Shown one piece after another: positions 63,601 through 64,000 of a stretch of DNA of 64,000 nt (within the stretch, counting starts at the first letter, position 1; each line of letters begins with the position of its first letter). The translations under genes were made by a program, and so were the position numbers. Source of the stretch: Devosia aquimaris (lineage in GTDB: Bacteria; Pseudomonadota; Alphaproteobacteria; Rhizobiales; Devosiaceae); contig NZ_JAIEZN010000002.1 in assembly GCF_020169335.1 (NCBI RefSeq), positions 744,001 through 808,000 of the forward strand, read 5' to 3'. A model generated the notes under the pieces. That model had not been told where the DNA came from. It did no database searches and worked only from the letters and a program-made list of their open reading frames with translations.

Positions 63601-64000
63601 CGGTTCTCCTGCACTTCGTCGCCGGCGTCGTCGACATGATAAGTGTCGTCGCCCTTGCCGCCGATCAGCACATCCTGACCGAGCCCGCCATCGAGAATGT
63701 CGTTGCCGTCGTTGCCGGCGAGCACGTCATTGTTGTCGCCACCATAAAGCTCGTCATCGCCGCCCAGGCCAACCAGGCTATCGCTCGCGGTGCCGCCGGT
63801 GAGATGGTCATTGTGGCTGCTGCCCTCGACCACTTCGATGTCGGTCAGGGTGTCGCCCTGGGCGTCGCCACCCGTGTTGACGCCTGTCGCCAGATTGATC
63901 GTCACCCCCGACGCCGACGCGTAGTACGATGCAATGTCGCGGCCGTCGCCGCCGTCCAGCACGTCCGCGCCCGCGCCCCCCACGAGGATGTCGTCCTCGG
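57651..64000 (-). CDS. Giant RTX / FG-GAP repeat exoprotein, 3' part (N-terminus outside window)
   Basis: More than 2,100 residues are visible and the frame is still open at the right edge. The N-terminal visible third is dense GGxGxDxLxGG calcium-binding RTX repeats. The middle consists of about six modules of 188-193 residues, each an RTX block plus a conserved beta segment (DGIDTLxMDWS, then ERFxLTGG). Near the C-terminus are six FG-GAP/VCBS-like repeats with DFNGDG or DFDGDG. The last residues, ending GIGLGDDMLIA, are hydrophobic as in type I secretion signals. Likely a secreted adhesin or surface-layer-like protein; no enzyme domain is seen in this part. Confidence 0.88.
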   Translation of the reverse strand, partial: EDDILVGGAGADVLDGGDGRDIASYYASASGVTINLATGVNTGGDAQGDTLTDIEVVEGSSHNDHLTGGTASDSLVGLGGDDELYGGDNNDVLAGNDGNDILDGGLGQDVLIGGKGDDTYHVDDAGDEVQENRLNEIGSGEDGGHDHVIASLDWSLDTPDQQVIEDLTLVGSALAGTGNALANTINGNASGNTLHGLAGEDRLYGHAGNDTLYGDDDADLLDGGDDDDTLYGDAGMDELIGGGGNDTLDGGADNDTMTGGIGDDIYYVDAFPDIIHEWDDEGLDTVRARNNYALGVGVSVELLETANSSGTQAIELEGNEKSQIIRGNDGNNILDGRAGADALIGGGGIDTVTYRNSGAGVTINLNLASQFGGEAEGDTYDSIEIVEGSSHSDTLHGTATANHLRGIGGQDYLYGYAGDDTLVGGSGNDFLYGGEGNDTMVGGQGDDTYYVDSLLDVVDDSSDDGDGTDIIYASLSYSIAGNSSIENLTITGSATHATGNSGSNTIVGNGLDNVIDGREGADHMAGGQGDDTYYVDNQSDTVEELADEGIDTIYATTQTMAFATQQIPDPLIDYTLNTWGAQVENFIVTDNAWRINITGNALDNVIVGNTRSNVIYGLAGNDDLWAGAAGADTLNGGGDDDTGHFHLGYTPGTYDVQDTFNGGDGIDTLDMDWTNTVHGIRYVGSGASGYYETFVPSVGSYTYMVFSDTERFKLTGGSGDDDLWGGDYEDVLKGNAGNDRLMGGAGKGTYHGGAGVDMVTAVIASAQGLDFVLRLADTQAGEVVVNAGTAIETRWEGIEVARLTTGAGNDTLDARGLPLNTDTGMRGYGFDLFDAGAGNDTFAVDINSLGSHLFQGGDGIDTLIMDWSGTSQNITFVGAATPYYSVFWAPGGYYQSVSYSSVERFELTGGSADDDLYGSDLDDILIGNAGNDRLVGGTGKGSYLGGAGVDLASATIASAAGLNFTLRLADTQAGTVTVNAGTAIETHWQGIEVARLVLGAGNDTLDVRGLGAVYTDTRSFGSHLFDAGAGDDTFAVDYDAFGSHLFKGGDGVDTLVMDWSKANADVTFNAAGSYYSVFYPTYGSYGYVSFTDTERFQLTGGSGNDLLVGGALDDTLIGGAGSDRIEGGTGKGVYDGGDGLDVVFATDLSAVGQNFRLNLAAAQTTAQITNAGKSREVSWKGVEVLQVTLGAGDDEIDAQGIVGNMRIRGVSGHTIDGGAGNDTFKIDLGSTGSHMFAGGDGIDTLVMNWSAATESISYYGTYYSVYVAAEGTYTTMAFSGIEQYRLTGGAGNDRLVGGASYDELRGGGGVDLLELGAGRGLADGSSGLDLVRASDLSAAGEDFVLSLAEAQSIARITNAGTGRQVTWRAVEVLDITLGAGNDTVDTRGVGGNMRIHGVGGHTIRAGDGNDSFAVDLGATGDHVFQGDGGTDTLIMDWSTANFAIGYSGGVPGSGSYNTFISSEGTYTSVSFSSVEKFVLTGGNGDDRLFGGALYDELRGGNGTDRLDGGAGGGIYDGGAGTDLVLATDLSAVGQNFILDLSDAQVAAQLTNAGTDREVSWKSVEVLQITTGAGDDTLDARGIAANLRIHGVGGHRFDAGDGNDRFAIDIGSTGAHQFIGGAGVDTLVLDWSGAQHDIYGGGGVTDGGFETFVSAEGSYTSVSYSGVERFEISGNGQANTFTGLALDDILRGNGGNDTLRGGAGADKLYGGADNDTLIGGAGNDLLDGGDGLDTAVFSGAFSDYLIDYRSRTITDLRGSSPDGADTFDTSLERLQFTDRLVDLTSYRPDVTTDMNGNLIADVVAVSNTGALTFRDGWGNTAPQSAGTLGANTVLGVGDFNGDGSDSVLYRTASGSTYYRSADGTTTSVGNLAGQSVVAIGDFNGDGTDDILLRKDASGWFAFLNSGSTYSGMGYRNGQTLIATGDFNGDGKEDMLFESDTSGWLSYARGGDLANINVGFRPGQDLMAIGDFNGDGRDDALFRSTTSGWMSYARDGNGANVNYGYRTGQELLGAGDFDGDGAMDLLFKRTTGGWLSYMQGDTGINVNIGFATGKTLAGIDDFDGDGKADILFINDATHQASFMSAASSSAVVVLGDFSGQTVLSDLGIGLGDDMLIA
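59154..62040 (-). repeat. Six tandem 564-579-bp modules within the RTX gene
   Basis: The conserved Gly-Ser-His-type codon triplet recurs at 61443, 60867, 60297, 59733 and 59154, giving periods of 576, 570, 564 and 579 bases, with a further copy beginning near 62019. All are multiples of three. The last copy is truncated and passes into ordinary RTX repeats. Confidence 0.85.

Overview
The window looks like chromosomal DNA of a free-living alphaproteobacterium of the Hyphomicrobiales (Rhizobiales) type, possibly Devosia-like. It is G+C-rich and densely coded. Markers are a RirA-type iron regulator, a pckA / chvI-chvG / hprK / EIIA-Man / HPr block, PcaQ- and PobR-type regulators, several ABC and TRAP uptake systems, and CtrA-like boxes. 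I saw no rRNA, tRNA, CRISPR array, insertion sequence or phage gene. These assignments come from reading the sequence; no database search was run.

Region 1 (1-15.4 kb) is a lignin-monomer catabolic island: the end of a PcaQ-like LysR regulator, pobR/pobA, a zinc-site MetE-like methyltransferase divergent from vanA, vanR, vanB, and then a five-gene operon (feruloyl-CoA synthetase, thiolase, short-chain dehydrogenase, acyl-CoA thioesterase, enoyl-CoA hydratase). A MarR regulator and a three-gene TRAP transporter follow. Read together, ferulate and p-coumarate would be taken up, CoA-activated, shortened by a beta-oxidation-like route and hydrolysed to vanillate and 4-hydroxybenzoate. VanAB and PobA would then make protocatechuate for a pca pathway whose genes probably lie just left of the window. 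Matching GTTAT-N5-ATARC palindromes sit in front of the CoA-ligase operon and in front of marR.

Region 2 (15.6-28.7 kb) holds a LacI regulator, an ABC sugar transporter and a GH38 alpha-mannosidase in one operon with LacI-type operators, then an IHF-like protein, rirA and an ABC-F ATPase, and a second LacI regulator. rirA is bracketed by two nearly identical iron-box palindromes. The second overlaps a promoter that reads into a roughly 120-nt leader ending in a strong intrinsic terminator, a candidate iron-responsive small RNA or attenuator.

Region 3 (28.9-43.0 kb) has small unknown genes (one only 49 residues), a partial phosphonate set (phnN, phnM, DUF1045), a glycerate kinase, a galactose/arabinose dehydrogenase, an aldo/keto reductase, two VOC proteins, a complete dipeptide-type ABC operon and a further Gfo/Idh/MocA oxidoreductase.

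Region 4 (43-64 kb) has a CHASE-PAS-GGDEF-EAL protein, a DeoR regulator, gamma-carbonic anhydrase, SelO, a HAD phosphatase, a SleB-type cell-wall hydrolase behind CtrA-like boxes, pckA divergent from chvI-chvG-hprK-EIIA-HPr, an unknown gene, and the 3' part of a very large secreted RTX protein. That protein has about six modules of about 190 residues and ends in FG-GAP/VCBS-like repeats; it runs off the right edge.
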